Origin: Myroides guanonis
Lineage (GTDB): Bacteria > Bacteroidota > Bacteroidia > Flavobacteriales > Flavobacteriaceae
Assembly (NCBI RefSeq): GCF_900114085.1
Contig: NZ_FORU01000003.1
Location: 124,001 to 188,000 of the forward strand
Length of the DNA: 64,000 nt
Reading direction: 5' to 3'
Every line of letters begins with the position of its first letter. The first letter of the stretch is position 1. The translations under genes were made by a program, and so were the position numbers. This document shows positions 28,233 through 36,524 of the stretch, in pieces. The notes beneath the pieces are model-generated. The model was not told the DNA's origin, made no database searches, and worked only from the letters and a program-made list of their open reading frames with translations.

Positions 28233-28266
28233 AAAAAAAGAGTCGATTAAATCGACTCTTTTTTTT
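28233..28266. terminator. Bidirectional rho-independent terminator
   Basis: Stem AAGAGTCGAT/ATCGACTCTT with A- and T-tracts separates the convergent sigma factor and DUF721 genes. The T-run reaches into the last codons of the DUF721 gene. Confidence 0.88.
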
Positions 28267-28579
28267 ATCTTAAAATTAAATCTTTAATAACCTCCTTGCG
28301 AAGATCATCATTAATCATCTTTATTATCTTAGCTTTTCCATAACTCAATTCCTCACGAACAATAGGAGAAGAAAGAGCCACATACAGCGTTTGTCTTTTG
28401 AGAAACACATCCAATGTATAGCTTTCTATACCAGGCCCAAGTAATCGTACCCAAGCAGCCTTAACATCAATATTATCTATTCCTGCGTCTAAATTATTTC
28501 CTTCTATAAAAATTTTCAAGACGTCTTGAATACTATTACCCTCTCTCAATCTTTTCAGATCGCTAAATCTTTTCGCCAT
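28265..28579 (-). CDS. DUF721 (DciA-like) protein
   Basis: A 104-residue protein of the DUF721 family. The family core is visible as LREGNSIQDVLKIFIEGNNL, AAWVRLLGPGIESYT, LYVALSSPIVREELSYGKAKII and the terminal KEVIKDLILR. DUF721 includes DciA, the ancestral loader and interactor of the DnaB helicase, in which the domain has a KH-like fold. A replication-linked role is plausible but not shown for this short form. Its ATG overlaps the stop of the upstream lipoprotein by one base (TAATG), so the two are coupled. Confidence 0.8.
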   Translation of the reverse strand: MAKRFSDLKRLREGNSIQDVLKIFIEGNNLDAGIDNIDVKAAWVRLLGPGIESYTLDVFLKRQTLYVALSSPIVREELSYGKAKIIKMINDDLRKEVIKDLILR

Positions 28580-29001
28580 TATTTTTTACTAAACGCTATA
28601 GGTCTTTTATAATAATATTTGATATCATGCTCATTCTTCACGACCAAACGATTCGGCTTTACCACAATCAATTCTTCCTTCCAATCAGCAAATTCAGTAT
28701 GATAATCTAACCAAGCTTTTTTACCTTCAAAAACCACCTTAATATCCTCTCTCACATCATTTGTCAGGTAACCACCATCAAACTGAGGAACTACCTTTTG
28801 CCTAAAACCAGTATCATCTTTCAATTCAAAAAAATCTATAGACATATTAACTGTATACTCCTTCACCTCACCATCTGGCATTTCAGCTTTTTCGATTTCC
28901 CAATAACCATTTAAATGATGTAAATCACTTTGATCAACTTTCTCTTGACACGAGAACAACAACAAAACGGATGAGAAGATAAAATATTTAAATACCTGCA
29001 T
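28579..29001 (-). CDS. Lipocalin-like lipoprotein
   Basis: A 140-residue predicted lipoprotein with signal peptide MQVFKYFIFSSVLLLFSC, whose lipobox Cys is residue 18. The mature part starts a lipocalin-like strand pattern (LNGYWEIEKAEMPDGEVKEY) and is beta-rich to the end. I recognise it as a conserved flavobacterial protein found next to ftsY and the DUF721 gene, but not with a known function. It ends in a one-base overlap with the DUF721 gene. No promoter box is evident upstream, so it may be read from ftsY, which ends about 50 bp away on the same strand. Confidence 0.7.
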   Translation of the reverse strand: MQVFKYFIFSSVLLLFSCQEKVDQSDLHHLNGYWEIEKAEMPDGEVKEYTVNMSIDFFELKDDTGFRQKVVPQFDGGYLTNDVREDIKVVFEGKKAWLDYHTEFADWKEELIVVKPNRLVVKNEHDIKYYYKRPIAFSKK

Positions 29002-29052
29002 ACAATAACTCTTTTAAATCTAGTAAATAATATTAACAATAGCTTTGAAAAA

Positions 29053-30006
29053 CTATTTGAAAAAAGAATCTACGAATTCATATTTATTAAAAACCTGTAA
29101 ATCCTCAATACCCTCACCAACACCTATATACTTCACAGGAATCTGAAATTGATCGGAAATACCTATAACAACCCCACCTTTAGCAGTACCATCTAATTTA
29201 GTAACCGCTAAACTAGTAACTTCAGTAGTAGCCGTAAATTGTTTCGCTTGCTCAAAAGCATTTTGACCCGTTGAACCATCTAAAACCAAAAGCACTTCAT
29301 GCGGAGCATCAACTACCACCTTTTGCATAACTCGCTTCACTTTAGAAAGTTCATTCATCAAGTTTACTTTATTATGTAATCGTCCAGCAGTATCGATGAT
29401 AACAACATCAGCATTTTGAGTAACAGCAGACTGCAACGTATCAAATGCTACAGACGCAGGATCACTTCCCATTTGCTGCTTAATAATAGGAACACCTACT
29501 CTATCTGCCCAAACTTGCAATTGATCAATAGCCGCTGCCCTAAAAGTATCCGCTGCTCCGAGAACCACCTTGTATCCGGATTTTTTTAACTGATATGCCA
29601 GCTTCCCTATCGTAGTAGTCTTTCCTGCTCCATTTACTCCCACCACCATTATCACATAGGGCTTCTTATCTTTAGGAATAACAAACTCAGTCTCTTCCCC
29701 AGATTCCGTCTCAGAAAGTAAACTCGCAATCTCCTCACGAAGAATTTCATTTAACTCATCTGTACCTACATACTTATCTTTTGAAACTCTTGCTTCAATA
29801 CGTTCAATAACCTTCAAAGTAGTAGCAACCCCAACATCTGAAGTTACCAAAATCTCCTCTAAATTATCTAAAACATCATCATCAACCTTTGATTTCCCAG
29901 CGACTGCTTTAGTCAATTTAGAAAAAAAGGTCGATTTAGATTTCTCTAGACCTTTGTCTAATGTTTCTTTCTTTTCAGAAGTAAACAGCCTTTTAAAAAA
30001 ACTCAT
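29053..30006 (-). CDS. ftsY: Signal recognition particle receptor FtsY
   Basis: A 317-residue SRP GTPase that receives ribosome-nascent chain complexes from Ffh at the membrane. The N domain (about 1-95) is short and lacks the long acidic A domain of E. coli. The G domain shows G1 GVNGAGKTTTIGKLA, G2 DTFRAAAIDQLQ, G3 DTAGRLHN, G4 TKLDGTAKGG and the closing GVGEGIEDL with FVDSFFK at the C-terminus. The length is typical of Bacteroidota. A minus-strand TATATTTG box lies 23 nt upstream, so it has its own promoter downstream of the rpmB-rpmG-DUF4295 terminator. Confidence 0.96.
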   Translation of the reverse strand: MSFFKRLFTSEKKETLDKGLEKSKSTFFSKLTKAVAGKSKVDDDVLDNLEEILVTSDVGVATTLKVIERIEARVSKDKYVGTDELNEILREEIASLLSETESGEETEFVIPKDKKPYVIMVVGVNGAGKTTTIGKLAYQLKKSGYKVVLGAADTFRAAAIDQLQVWADRVGVPIIKQQMGSDPASVAFDTLQSAVTQNADVVIIDTAGRLHNKVNLMNELSKVKRVMQKVVVDAPHEVLLVLDGSTGQNAFEQAKQFTATTEVTSLAVTKLDGTAKGGVVIGISDQFQIPVKYIGVGEGIEDLQVFNKYEFVDSFFK

Positions 30007-30028
30007 AGTATAATCGGTGTTTGAAACA

Positions 30029-30036
30029 CAAATATA
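30029..30036 (-). promoter_or_regulatory. -7 promoter box for ftsY
   Basis: The minus strand reads TATATTTG, matching TAnnTTTG, 22 nt before the ftsY ATG. Confidence 0.55.
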
Positions 30037-30111
30037 AAGAATAAACTTAAATCATTTGAATAGCCAACCACAAAAGCCATTAATTATGAATCAATGCTCT
30101 GAAGTAGGTAT

Positions 30112-30145
30112 AAAAAAAAAGCTGTCTTCACAGGAAAACAGCTTT
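30112..30145 (-). terminator. Rho-independent terminator of the rpmB-rpmG-DUF4295 unit
   Basis: Stem AAAGCTGT/ACAGCTTT with a 12-nt loop is followed on the minus strand by a run of nine T. It separates the ribosomal protein unit from ftsY. Confidence 0.8.
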
Positions 30146-30165
30146 CATATTCGATTATCAGATAA

Positions 30166-30321
30166 TTATTTCTTCGCGTTGAAGAAATCATCTGCGAAAT
30201 CTGGAGCCATAACACTTTCTACGAAAGTATAAGCACCCGTTTTCGGAGATTTTACCATTTTGATAGCTTTAACTAACTTCTTAGATGAAGTTCTTAAAGA
30301 CGCAACGGATTTCTTTGCCAT
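30166..30321 (-). CDS. DUF4295 small basic protein (ribosome-associated in Bacteroidota)
   Basis: A 51-residue gene that is easy to miss because of its size. The minus strand reads MAKKSVASLRTSSKKLVKAI, then KMVKSPKTGAYTFVESVMA and PDFADDFFNAKK before TAA. It sits 9 bp after rpmG in a rpmB-rpmG-DUF4295 unit and ends just before a terminator. This is the Bacteroidota-specific DUF4295 family. I recall that a protein of this family was seen as an extra large-subunit protein (named bL38) in the Flavobacterium johnsoniae ribosome structure; that link is from memory. The strongly basic composition and the operon both fit a ribosomal role. Confidence 0.88.
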   Translation of the reverse strand: MAKKSVASLRTSSKKLVKAIKMVKSPKTGAYTFVESVMAPDFADDFFNAKK

Positions 30322-30330
30322 GACTACTTA

Positions 30331-30513
30331 TTATTTTATTTCTTTATGAATAGTTACTTTCTTCATGATAGGATTGAATTTCTTAATTTCCAATCTATCT
30401 GGAGTATTCTTCTTGTTCTTAGTTGTAATGTATCTTGAAGTTCCTGCTAATCCAGAAGCTTTGTGCTCTGTACATTCTAAGATTACTTGTATTCTGTTAC
30501 CTTTCTTTGCCAT
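30331..30513 (-). CDS. rpmG: 50S ribosomal protein L33
   Basis: A 60-residue L33 protein. [20 protein letters not shown] and [20 protein letters not shown] are the family signature, and the chain ends [10 protein letters not shown]. Only one Cys is present, so this is the C-minus (zinc-independent) type. It lies between rpmB (24 bp upstream) and the DUF4295 gene (9 bp downstream). Confidence 0.96.
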   Translation of the reverse strand: MAKKGNRIQVILECTEHKASGLAGTSRYITTKNKKNTPDRLEIKKFNPIMKKVTIHKEIK

Positions 30514-30537
30514 TGTGATCTATTTTTTGCGGTAGAA

Positions 30538-30774
30538 TTATTTCGATAATCCTTTTACTTTTGCATCTTTCAACACAGCAGTAATACCTTTTTTATTAAT
30601 TGTTTTCAATGCAGACGTAGAGATTTTTAATGTAACCCATCTGTCTTCTTCAGCAATGTAGAAACGTTTTTTAACTAAGTTCACAGAAAACTTTCTCTTA
30701 GTTTTATTCATCGCGTGAGAAACGTTGTTTCCAACCATTGCGCGCTTTCCGGTAATTTCACAAACTCTTGACAT
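30538..30774 (-). CDS. rpmB: 50S ribosomal protein L28
   Basis: A 78-residue L28 protein. [20 protein letters not shown] and [16 protein letters not shown], then [18 protein letters not shown], are typical. It leads the rpmB-rpmG-DUF4295 unit. The upstream minus strand carries TTTCTTTGCACC at about 30812-30823, which resembles a variant -7 element, but it does not match TAnnTTTG exactly. The start ATG is unambiguous. Confidence 0.96.
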   Translation of the reverse strand: MSRVCEITGKRAMVGNNVSHAMNKTKRKFSVNLVKKRFYIAEEDRWVTLKISTSALKTINKKGITAVLKDAKVKGLSK

Positions 30775-30850
30775 TATTCTTATCTTTTATTTCATTATTC
30801 AAAATCAGGGTGCAAAGAAACAAAAAAGAAACTGATTAAACAAAATCTTT

Positions 30851-32104
30851 TTATTTATTTTTCAACATTTCCTCGTAGACCATTAACAATCCTTTTGAAA
30901 CTGCCTCCTGAACTACTTTTTCTCTAGGCTGACCCAAGTTAAACTCTTTAGCAAAAACAACTTCAGGAGTAGCAATACCTATAAAAACTGTCCCTAGAGG
31001 AACATTCAAATCTCCTTTAGTCGGCCCAGCATTACCTGTAGTCGCCACAGCAAAATCCGATTTAAATAAGCGTTTTGCATTCCTAGCCATTTCAATAGCT
31101 ACAGCTTCACTAACAACCCCTTCTTTGCAAATCAACGTTTCGTCTATTCCTAACACATCAATCTTACTTTGTGTTGCGTAAGTTACAACACCTCCATTAA
31201 AGTAAGCAGAAGCTCCAGGAACGGACGCAAATAACTGTGTTAAAACACCCCCCGTAAAACTCTCTGCAAATGAAATACTTTTCTGTAAATTCAACAACTG
31301 TTTCGCGATATTTTTATCAATACCTTCATCTTGAAAGCTCACCACATATTTCAACACCTCATTTGGCAACAAATCCACAAGGTCCTGAATCTTTTTTTCC
31401 AGCAAATCGTAATCAGTTCCATGAACAGACAATCTAAGTCTAACACTTCCAGGACTTGGCAAATACGCTAAAGAAACATCATTTGGCAAACCATCTTCCC
31501 ACTCCTGCAAAAACTCTGCTAACAAACTTTCACCAACTCCATAAGTCATTATAGTACGGTGAATATTGTATTCCTTTACAAGATTCTCTTTAACAAAAGG
31601 CACTAATTCTTCTTGAAAAATAGTTTCCATCTCATAGGGAACTCCTGGCATACAAACAAAAAATGTATTTCCCGACTTCATCAACATACCTGGCGCAGTA
31701 CCCACCCTATTCTTCAAAACAATCGCCTTCGATGGCACTAAAGCTTGTAACTTATTAACTTCTGAAATTGGTCTCTTGTAATAATTCTCCAATAACATAG
31801 TGACATGCATAAGGACCTCTGGATTTTGCACGAGTTCATCATTAAAAAAATCACAGAAAACCTTTTTAGTAACATCATCTTTCGTTGGGCCTAACCCTCC
31901 GGTTAATAAAATTAAGTCCGCAGTACCATTCACCCGACTTAAAACATTACGGATAGCCTCTTGTGTATCAGCAACTGACACAACCTCATTAATCTTAAAC
32001 CCTAAGGAATCTAACTCTTTAGAAAGATAGGTTGCATTTGTATTAACGATTTGACCGATTAAGATTTCATCTCCAATCGTCACAATAGTTGCTGTTAAAT
32101 TCAT
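30851..32104 (-). CDS. cinA: CinA family protein (competence/damage-inducible, nicotinamide-nucleotide amidase)
   Basis: A 417-residue two-domain protein. The N-terminal MoCF/COG1058 domain has IVTIGDEILIGQIVNTNATY, LILLTGGLGPTKDDVTKKV and CMPGVPYEMETIFQEELVPF. The C-terminal CinA amidase domain carries ISFAESFTGGVLTQLFASVP, GGVVTYATQSKIDVLG and FAVATTGNAGPTKGD. CinA proteins convert nicotinamide mononucleotide to nicotinate mononucleotide (PncC activity) and can hydrolyse ADP-ribose in the N-terminal domain, acting in pyridine-nucleotide repair. The ATG overlaps the TGA of the upstream HPt-like gene (ATGA). Confidence 0.93.
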   Translation of the reverse strand: MNLTATIVTIGDEILIGQIVNTNATYLSKELDSLGFKINEVVSVADTQEAIRNVLSRVNGTADLILLTGGLGPTKDDVTKKVFCDFFNDELVQNPEVLMHVTMLLENYYKRPISEVNKLQALVPSKAIVLKNRVGTAPGMLMKSGNTFFVCMPGVPYEMETIFQEELVPFVKENLVKEYNIHRTIMTYGVGESLLAEFLQEWEDGLPNDVSLAYLPSPGSVRLRLSVHGTDYDLLEKKIQDLVDLLPNEVLKYVVSFQDEGIDKNIAKQLLNLQKSISFAESFTGGVLTQLFASVPGASAYFNGGVVTYATQSKIDVLGIDETLICKEGVVSEAVAIEMARNAKRLFKSDFAVATTGNAGPTKGDLNVPLGTVFIGIATPEVVFAKEFNLGQPREKVVQEAVSKGLLMVYEEMLKNK

Positions 32105-32448
32105 AGTAAATTAAAATCTTTCTCCAACTCCTTAATCCCCTTTTTCAAATGAAATTTAAAAGCCTTGAAAATTTCTTTCACCTCTTTCTTTTTCCCTTCA
32201 ATCGACGCCCATATCAACATTGCATTCAATTCATCAAGAGCCAAATCCATACCTAAAAACTCAAGATATGGCTTAATCTTAAGCAATTGCCTCTCTACTT
32301 GAAGATGCTTTTTATCAGCAATCGCAACCTTAACTTTCTTAAGAACCTTTCTTCCATCCTTACAAAAAACAATCAAGTGATCACGAACAAACACCTCATC
32401 GTGTTTATAACGAACATAAAGTGGCTCTAAATCATAATACAATGCCAT
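32101..32448 (-). CDS. HPt-domain-like protein lacking the phospho-acceptor histidine
   Basis: A 115-residue all-helical protein. The block KIKPYLEFLGMDLALDEL, followed by EGKKKEVKEIFKAFKF and ELEKDFNLL, matches a widespread flavobacterial HPt (histidine phosphotransfer) protein family as I recall it, whose helix normally reads AHKIKP with the phospho-accepting His. Here the same position is Leu56 (RQLLKIKPY), so no phosphorylatable His is present in the expected spot. The closest His, His48, is off register. It may be a structural or regulatory relic that binds partners without phosphotransfer. It is translationally coupled to cinA by an ATGA overlap, and lies between cinA and the FAH-family gene. 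Confidence 0.7.
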   Translation of the reverse strand: MALYYDLEPLYVRYKHDEVFVRDHLIVFCKDGRKVLKKVKVAIADKKHLQVERQLLKIKPYLEFLGMDLALDELNAMLIWASIEGKKKEVKEIFKAFKFHLKKGIKELEKDFNLL

Positions 32449-32462
32449 AAGCTGTAGTTATT

Positions 32463-33074
32463 TTATTTTACAGAAATCTCGAACATTCTTCTACCTTCTA
32501 TAATCCCAGTTAAAACATCGTCTGGATTTACACGCCCTACTCCTGCTGGAGTTCCCGTAAAAATTAAATCCCCCGTTTTAAGGGTGAAATATTTAGATAT
32601 ATGAGAAATCAACTCATCAATACTCCAAATCATCTGGGATGTTGAACCTTTTTGAACAACCTCACCATTTTTCAACAATTCAAAAGACGTATCTTCTAGA
32701 TTAGTCAATTCAGTTTTAGAAAAGAAATCACCAACCACAGCCGACTGATCAAAGGCCTTAGCTTTTTCCCATGGCAGTCCTTTCTCTTTTAAAGAAGTTT
32801 GAAGATCCCTTGCCGTAAAATCTATACCCAAACTAACCTCATCGTAATATTTATGCGCAAATTTTTGCTCAATATACTTTCCAACCTTATTAATTTTAAC
32901 TACCACCTCTACTTCATAATGCACATCATTTGTAAATTCAGGAATTACAAAAGGAAACTTTTTCAATACTAAAGCCGTATCCGGCTTCATAAAAAGCAAT
33001 GGTTCAGTAGGACGTTCATTCTTTAATTCATCAATATGATCCACATAGTTTCTACCTACACAAATTATCTTCAT
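32463..33074 (-). CDS. Fumarylacetoacetate hydrolase (FAH) family protein
   Basis: A 203-residue protein of the FAH superfamily, whose members are hydratases, decarboxylases, oxaloacetate tautomerases or C-C hydrolases with an active-site metal. Signatures are IICVGRNYVDHIDEL, the metal-binding HYEVEVVVKINKVGK, LGIDFTARDLQ, GLPWEKAKAFDQSAVVGDF and LIFTGTPAGVGRVNPDD. The size matches the compact single-domain FAHD1-like branch. The precise substrate cannot be told from the sequence. It lies just upstream of the HPt-like/cinA pair on the same strand with a 14-bp gap, suggesting one transcript. Confidence 0.85.
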   Translation of the reverse strand: MKIICVGRNYVDHIDELKNERPTEPLLFMKPDTALVLKKFPFVIPEFTNDVHYEVEVVVKINKVGKYIEQKFAHKYYDEVSLGIDFTARDLQTSLKEKGLPWEKAKAFDQSAVVGDFFSKTELTNLEDTSFELLKNGEVVQKGSTSQMIWSIDELISHISKYFTLKTGDLIFTGTPAGVGRVNPDDVLTGIIEGRRMFEISVK

Positions 33075-33162
33075 CAGTATATATTATTTAAACTTTCACC
33101 CTTTACTTCACATGTTAGACAAGTATTCAATACCTATTTAAACACATCTCAAGAGGCTACTA

Positions 33163-33936
33163 TTAAAACTTAGTATTTAACTTTCTCAACTTAATAGCTG
33201 TTAAGACCTTTTTTGTATATAAAGGAAAATCAGCATTTTGAATCCACCCAAAATACCCAGGCTCTTGCTCTAAAATATCATCTACCAAACATCCTTTATG
33301 CTTTCCAAACGCAAATATTTCCTTACCATCATCATTTAACCCAATAAATCCAGCAAAATCCACTGACTTTTTACGTGTTGTAAATTCAGAAAGCACTTTC
33401 ATATCATTTTCTAAATCGTCATATCTATCTAGCTGTGCTTTCAATATTTCATAAGTCGCATGAGTATCTGCAGCCGCAGAGTGTGCATTCTCTAAAATCT
33501 CATTACAATAGAATTTATAAGCAGCACTAAGAGTACGTTCTTCTTTTTTATGAAAAATAGTCTGCACATCAACAGATACGCGATTCCCCATCTCAAAATC
33601 AATTCCAGCTCTAAGCAACTCTTCAACCAATAAAGGAATATCGAAACGATCTGAATTAAAACCTCCTAAATCAGAATCTTTAATCATAGCATGAACTTGT
33701 GGAGCAAGTTCAGAAAACAATGGCTCATTTGCCACTTTCTCATCGGTAATACCATGAATCGCTATTGTTTGTGGCGGAATTGGCATACCCGGATTCACCA
33801 ACCACGTTTTACTTTCTTTATTTCCATTTGGAAAAACCTTTAAAACTGCAATCTCTACAATCCTATCTTTTACCACATCTACACCCGTTGTCTCTAAGTC
33901 AAAAAAGCAGATGGGTCTATGTAACTTTAATTCCAT
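33163..33936 (-). CDS. DEDDh 3'-5' exonuclease with C-terminal DUF3820-like domain
   Basis: A 257-residue nuclease. The N-terminal 180 residues form a DnaQ-like exonuclease: ExoI CFFDLETTGVDVVKDRIVEI, ExoII FNSDRFDIPLLVEELL and ExoIII AHSAAADTHATYEIL, which together supply Asp-Glu-Asp-His-Asp. The C-terminal part (about 200-257) has EIFAFGKHKGCLVDDILEQE and GYFGWIQNADFP, a compact DUF3820-like tail found on many Bacteroidota exonucleases. It could proofread or process nucleic acid; the substrate is unproven. A minus-strand TATATTTG box lies 21 nt upstream. Confidence 0.88.
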   Translation of the reverse strand: MELKLHRPICFFDLETTGVDVVKDRIVEIAVLKVFPNGNKESKTWLVNPGMPIPPQTIAIHGITDEKVANEPLFSELAPQVHAMIKDSDLGGFNSDRFDIPLLVEELLRAGIDFEMGNRVSVDVQTIFHKKEERTLSAAYKFYCNEILENAHSAAADTHATYEILKAQLDRYDDLENDMKVLSEFTTRKKSVDFAGFIGLNDDGKEIFAFGKHKGCLVDDILEQEPGYFGWIQNADFPLYTKKVLTAIKLRKLNTKF

Positions 33937-33956
33937 TTTTATTATTTCTGTTCATA

Positions 33957-33964
33957 CAAATATA
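33957..33964 (-). promoter_or_regulatory. -7 promoter box for the DEDDh exonuclease gene
   Basis: The minus strand reads TATATTTG, matching TAnnTTTG, 20 nt before the ATG. Confidence 0.55.
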
Positions 33965-34106
33965 GAAAATTAGATTCGAAAGACGGGTAAATACAGCCTC
34001 AATCTGTATATTTTTTAAAGAATCACATCCTTCAACTGCATATCATCAAACACTTTTATACCTAACAAAAATACACGTACTTTGCATTCAATAAATATCC
34101 GCAGAC

Positions 34107-35771
34107 ATGCCTAAAATTTTACTTACAACACTTAACGCAAAGTATATTCATTTAAATCTAGCGATTCGAATACTCTACGATTTAAACAAAGACAACGCAG
34201 ATTTAGATTGGTTTGAATTTACTATTAAAACTAAACCTGAAGAAATAGTAGAACACTGTAGCGCTTATGATATCATTTGTTTCAGTTGTTATATTTGGAA
34301 CATCACAGAAACATTAACCGTTTGTAAGATGATTAAAGAGCTCCGTCCAGATATAAAAATTCTATTAGGAGGTCCCGAAGTAAGTTATGAATGGGAAGAT
34401 GTTATAGCAAAACCTTATGTTGATTATCTATTGATAGGAGAAGGAGAGATTCCGTTCGAAGCTTTTGTAAAACAATACCCGAACCTTTCTGATGTTCCCA
34501 ATCTAGTTTATAAACAAGAAGATTTCGTACAGTTCAACAAAAGGAACGTAAGTTTTGATATCACAGACTTAGGAGGCAGAAACCCTTACCAATATGACCC
34601 AAAAGAAGAACTAGCAACTAAAGTAAGCTATATAGAAACAAGTAGAGGATGTCCTTATAAATGTGAATTCTGCTTGGCGAGTTTAGACAACAAAGTTCGC
34701 TATCTCCCAATGGAAACTATAAAAGAGAATTTATTATACCTGATGAATCACGGTAAAACCATTAAGTTCTTAGACCGTACTTTTAACGTTAAGAAAGCTT
34801 TTACTTTAGAATTATTCCAGTTCATACTTGACAATCATCGTCCAGGAAATATATTTCAGTTTGAAATAACTGCTGATATTGTTCACCCAGACATCATTGC
34901 ATTTGTTAATGAGAAAGTACCACCAGGGCTTTTTCGTTTTGAAATAGGAATACAAACTGTAAATCAAGAAAGTAATCTAGAAGTAAGTAGAAAACAAAAC
35001 TTTGAAAAAACCAGTCGAGTGATTCGTCAATTAGAGGAGCGCATAGAAATGCACTTAGACCTTATAGTTGGATTACCTTTGGAATATATATCAGATTTAA
35101 AATATAGTTTTGAAGAGACCTTTAAACTATACCCTCCAGAACTACAACTTGGTTTTTTAAAATTCCTAAAAGGAACACCTGTACGTGAAAAATACGAAAA
35201 CTACGGTTATGTATTCGATCCTGAGCCTCCTTACCAGATTATCAAAAGTGATTTCATGAGTGAAGAAGATATATACAAGGTAACCTTATTAGAAAAAGCT
35301 TTAGAAATCTATTGGAATAAAAAGAGAACGCCAAATGCATTGCGCTATATAACAGAAAGCTATGGCATATTTGATTTTCTAATGGGACTAGGAGCTTATT
35401 TTGAAACCCGTTTCAATTTCCACAAACACTCTCTAAACCAAACCTATCAGGCTATATTCGATTATTGTAAAGAAACTTACAATGACCCAATAATTTCTGA
35501 GTTATTGGCAACGGACTACTATGCATATAGCAAAATGAAACCACAAGACCTATTTGAAATAGAAGTAGACAAACAAGAGCGTTTTGAATGGGTTAATTAT
35601 TTAAAACTTAACCATCATAAATATAGATTTGCCATATTTCCGATTCATTTTGATTGGAATCATTGGCAATCTGCTAAAGAGATTGTAAAATCCGACCACC
35701 TTCTCATCATTACTTACGATGGAAAGGAAGCACCAATCATAGAACAATTCGCACCACTATGCGAAGCATAA
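34107..35771 (+). CDS. B12-binding domain-containing radical SAM protein with C-terminal DUF4080
   Basis: A 554-residue enzyme. An N-terminal cobalamin-binding-type Rossmann domain (about 1-130, with LLGGPEVSYEWEDVI and YLLIGEGEIPFEAFV) precedes a radical SAM domain whose cluster motif is TSRGCPYKCEFCLASLD (Cys-x3-Cys-x2-Cys), then KFLDRTFNVKKAFTLELF and FRFEIGIQTVN. The C-terminal 170 residues match the DUF4080 accessory domain. The family is common in Bacteroidota and Clostridia, with no known product. The start MPKILLTTLNAKYIHLNLA is typical. It is monocistronic with a terminator. An imperfect promoter (TACTTTGC, one base short) lies at 34078-34085. Confidence 0.87.
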   Translation: MPKILLTTLNAKYIHLNLAIRILYDLNKDNADLDWFEFTIKTKPEEIVEHCSAYDIICFSCYIWNITETLTVCKMIKELRPDIKILLGGPEVSYEWEDVIAKPYVDYLLIGEGEIPFEAFVKQYPNLSDVPNLVYKQEDFVQFNKRNVSFDITDLGGRNPYQYDPKEELATKVSYIETSRGCPYKCEFCLASLDNKVRYLPMETIKENLLYLMNHGKTIKFLDRTFNVKKAFTLELFQFILDNHRPGNIFQFEITADIVHPDIIAFVNEKVPPGLFRFEIGIQTVNQESNLEVSRKQNFEKTSRVIRQLEERIEMHLDLIVGLPLEYISDLKYSFEETFKLYPPELQLGFLKFLKGTPVREKYENYGYVFDPEPPYQIIKSDFMSEEDIYKVTLLEKALEIYWNKKRTPNALRYITESYGIFDFLMGLGAYFETRFNFHKHSLNQTYQAIFDYCKETYNDPIISELLATDYYAYSKMKPQDLFEIEVDKQERFEWVNYLKLNHHKYRFAIFPIHFDWNHWQSAKEIVKSDHLLIITYDGKEAPIIEQFAPLCEA

Positions 35772-35778
35772 AACACAA

Positions 35779-35813
35779 GAAGGGATATTCTAAAGATATC
35801 CCTTCTTTTTTTA
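35779..35813 (+). terminator. Rho-independent terminator after the radical SAM gene
   Basis: Stem AGAAGGGATAT/ATATCCCTTCT with a 7-nt loop and seven-T run starts eight bases after the stop codon. Confidence 0.88.
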
Positions 35814-36029
35814 CTACCCCCTATTCAATCTATAGTACCTCTAGAAAGCGATTAACTCCTCCTTTTTCTAACTCTACATTTTACAAAACAAACAATTAAA
35901 CTCTTACAAAACAACCTCCAAAAATTGTCAAATAATCAATCTTAAAAAAGAAAAACAATCATATTCGTATTAAAATTTGGTCAATTAAATTAAATTCATT
36001 TATTTTAGACCCTGAATACAAATTGATAT

Positions 36030-36470
36030 ATGAATATTATTCCCAAAATAACATGCTGTTTCATTCTTTGCATACTCATAGGATGCAAAAGTTCTGACAC
36101 TTTGTCTACCTATAAATTAGACCAAGGAAAAACAGTTATCTATTCTGGAAAAACATTCTTATTTAAAAACTACTATTTTACTTTTAAAGACAATCAAGCA
36201 ACCTTAGTTTATACACAAGATGTAAAATTAGCTCCACAATCAGAGCCTATATTTTTAGCATTGAAAGAAAATAAAAACAGTAGAAAATTTCAAGAGTTCA
36301 CTGACTCTAGCAACAGTATTATTGTCAAGATAATAAGTGAGAATGAAGTGCGTTTGCAATTAGACAAAACGCGTTATACCTTGCGAAACAATCCGATTGA
36401 AACAGTACTTTCCTTAGAAAACAAGGCAATACTAGCGGATGTCGACATATGGAAACAAGAACACCAATAA
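36030..36470 (+). CDS. Small predicted lipoprotein of unknown function
   Basis: A 146-residue protein with a lipoprotein signal (MNIIPKITCCFILCILIGC, lipobox LIGC at about 16-19). The mature part is beta-strand rich, beginning KTVIYSGKTFLFKNYYFTF, and ends in a charged helix (DVDIWKQEHQ). I do not recognise the family. It stands alone: the preceding gene ends 250 bp upstream behind a terminator, and the next gene is convergent. No TAnnTTTG box is visible upstream. The codon and base composition resemble its surroundings, so it is probably a real, lineage-restricted gene. Confidence 0.65.
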   Translation: MNIIPKITCCFILCILIGCKSSDTLSTYKLDQGKTVIYSGKTFLFKNYYFTFKDNQATLVYTQDVKLAPQSEPIFLALKENKNSRKFQEFTDSSNSIIVKIISENEVRLQLDKTRYTLRNNPIETVLSLENKAILADVDIWKQEHQ

Positions 36471-36489
36471 AAACCAAAACTATAAACCA

Positions 36490-36522
36490 AAAAAACCTTC
36501 CGTTAATTCAGAAGGTTTTTTT
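36490..36522. terminator. Bidirectional rho-independent terminator
   Basis: Stem AACCTTC/GAAGGTT with a 10-nt loop and A- and T-tracts lies between the convergent lipoprotein and thioesterase genes. Confidence 0.75.
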
Positions 36523-36524
36523 AT

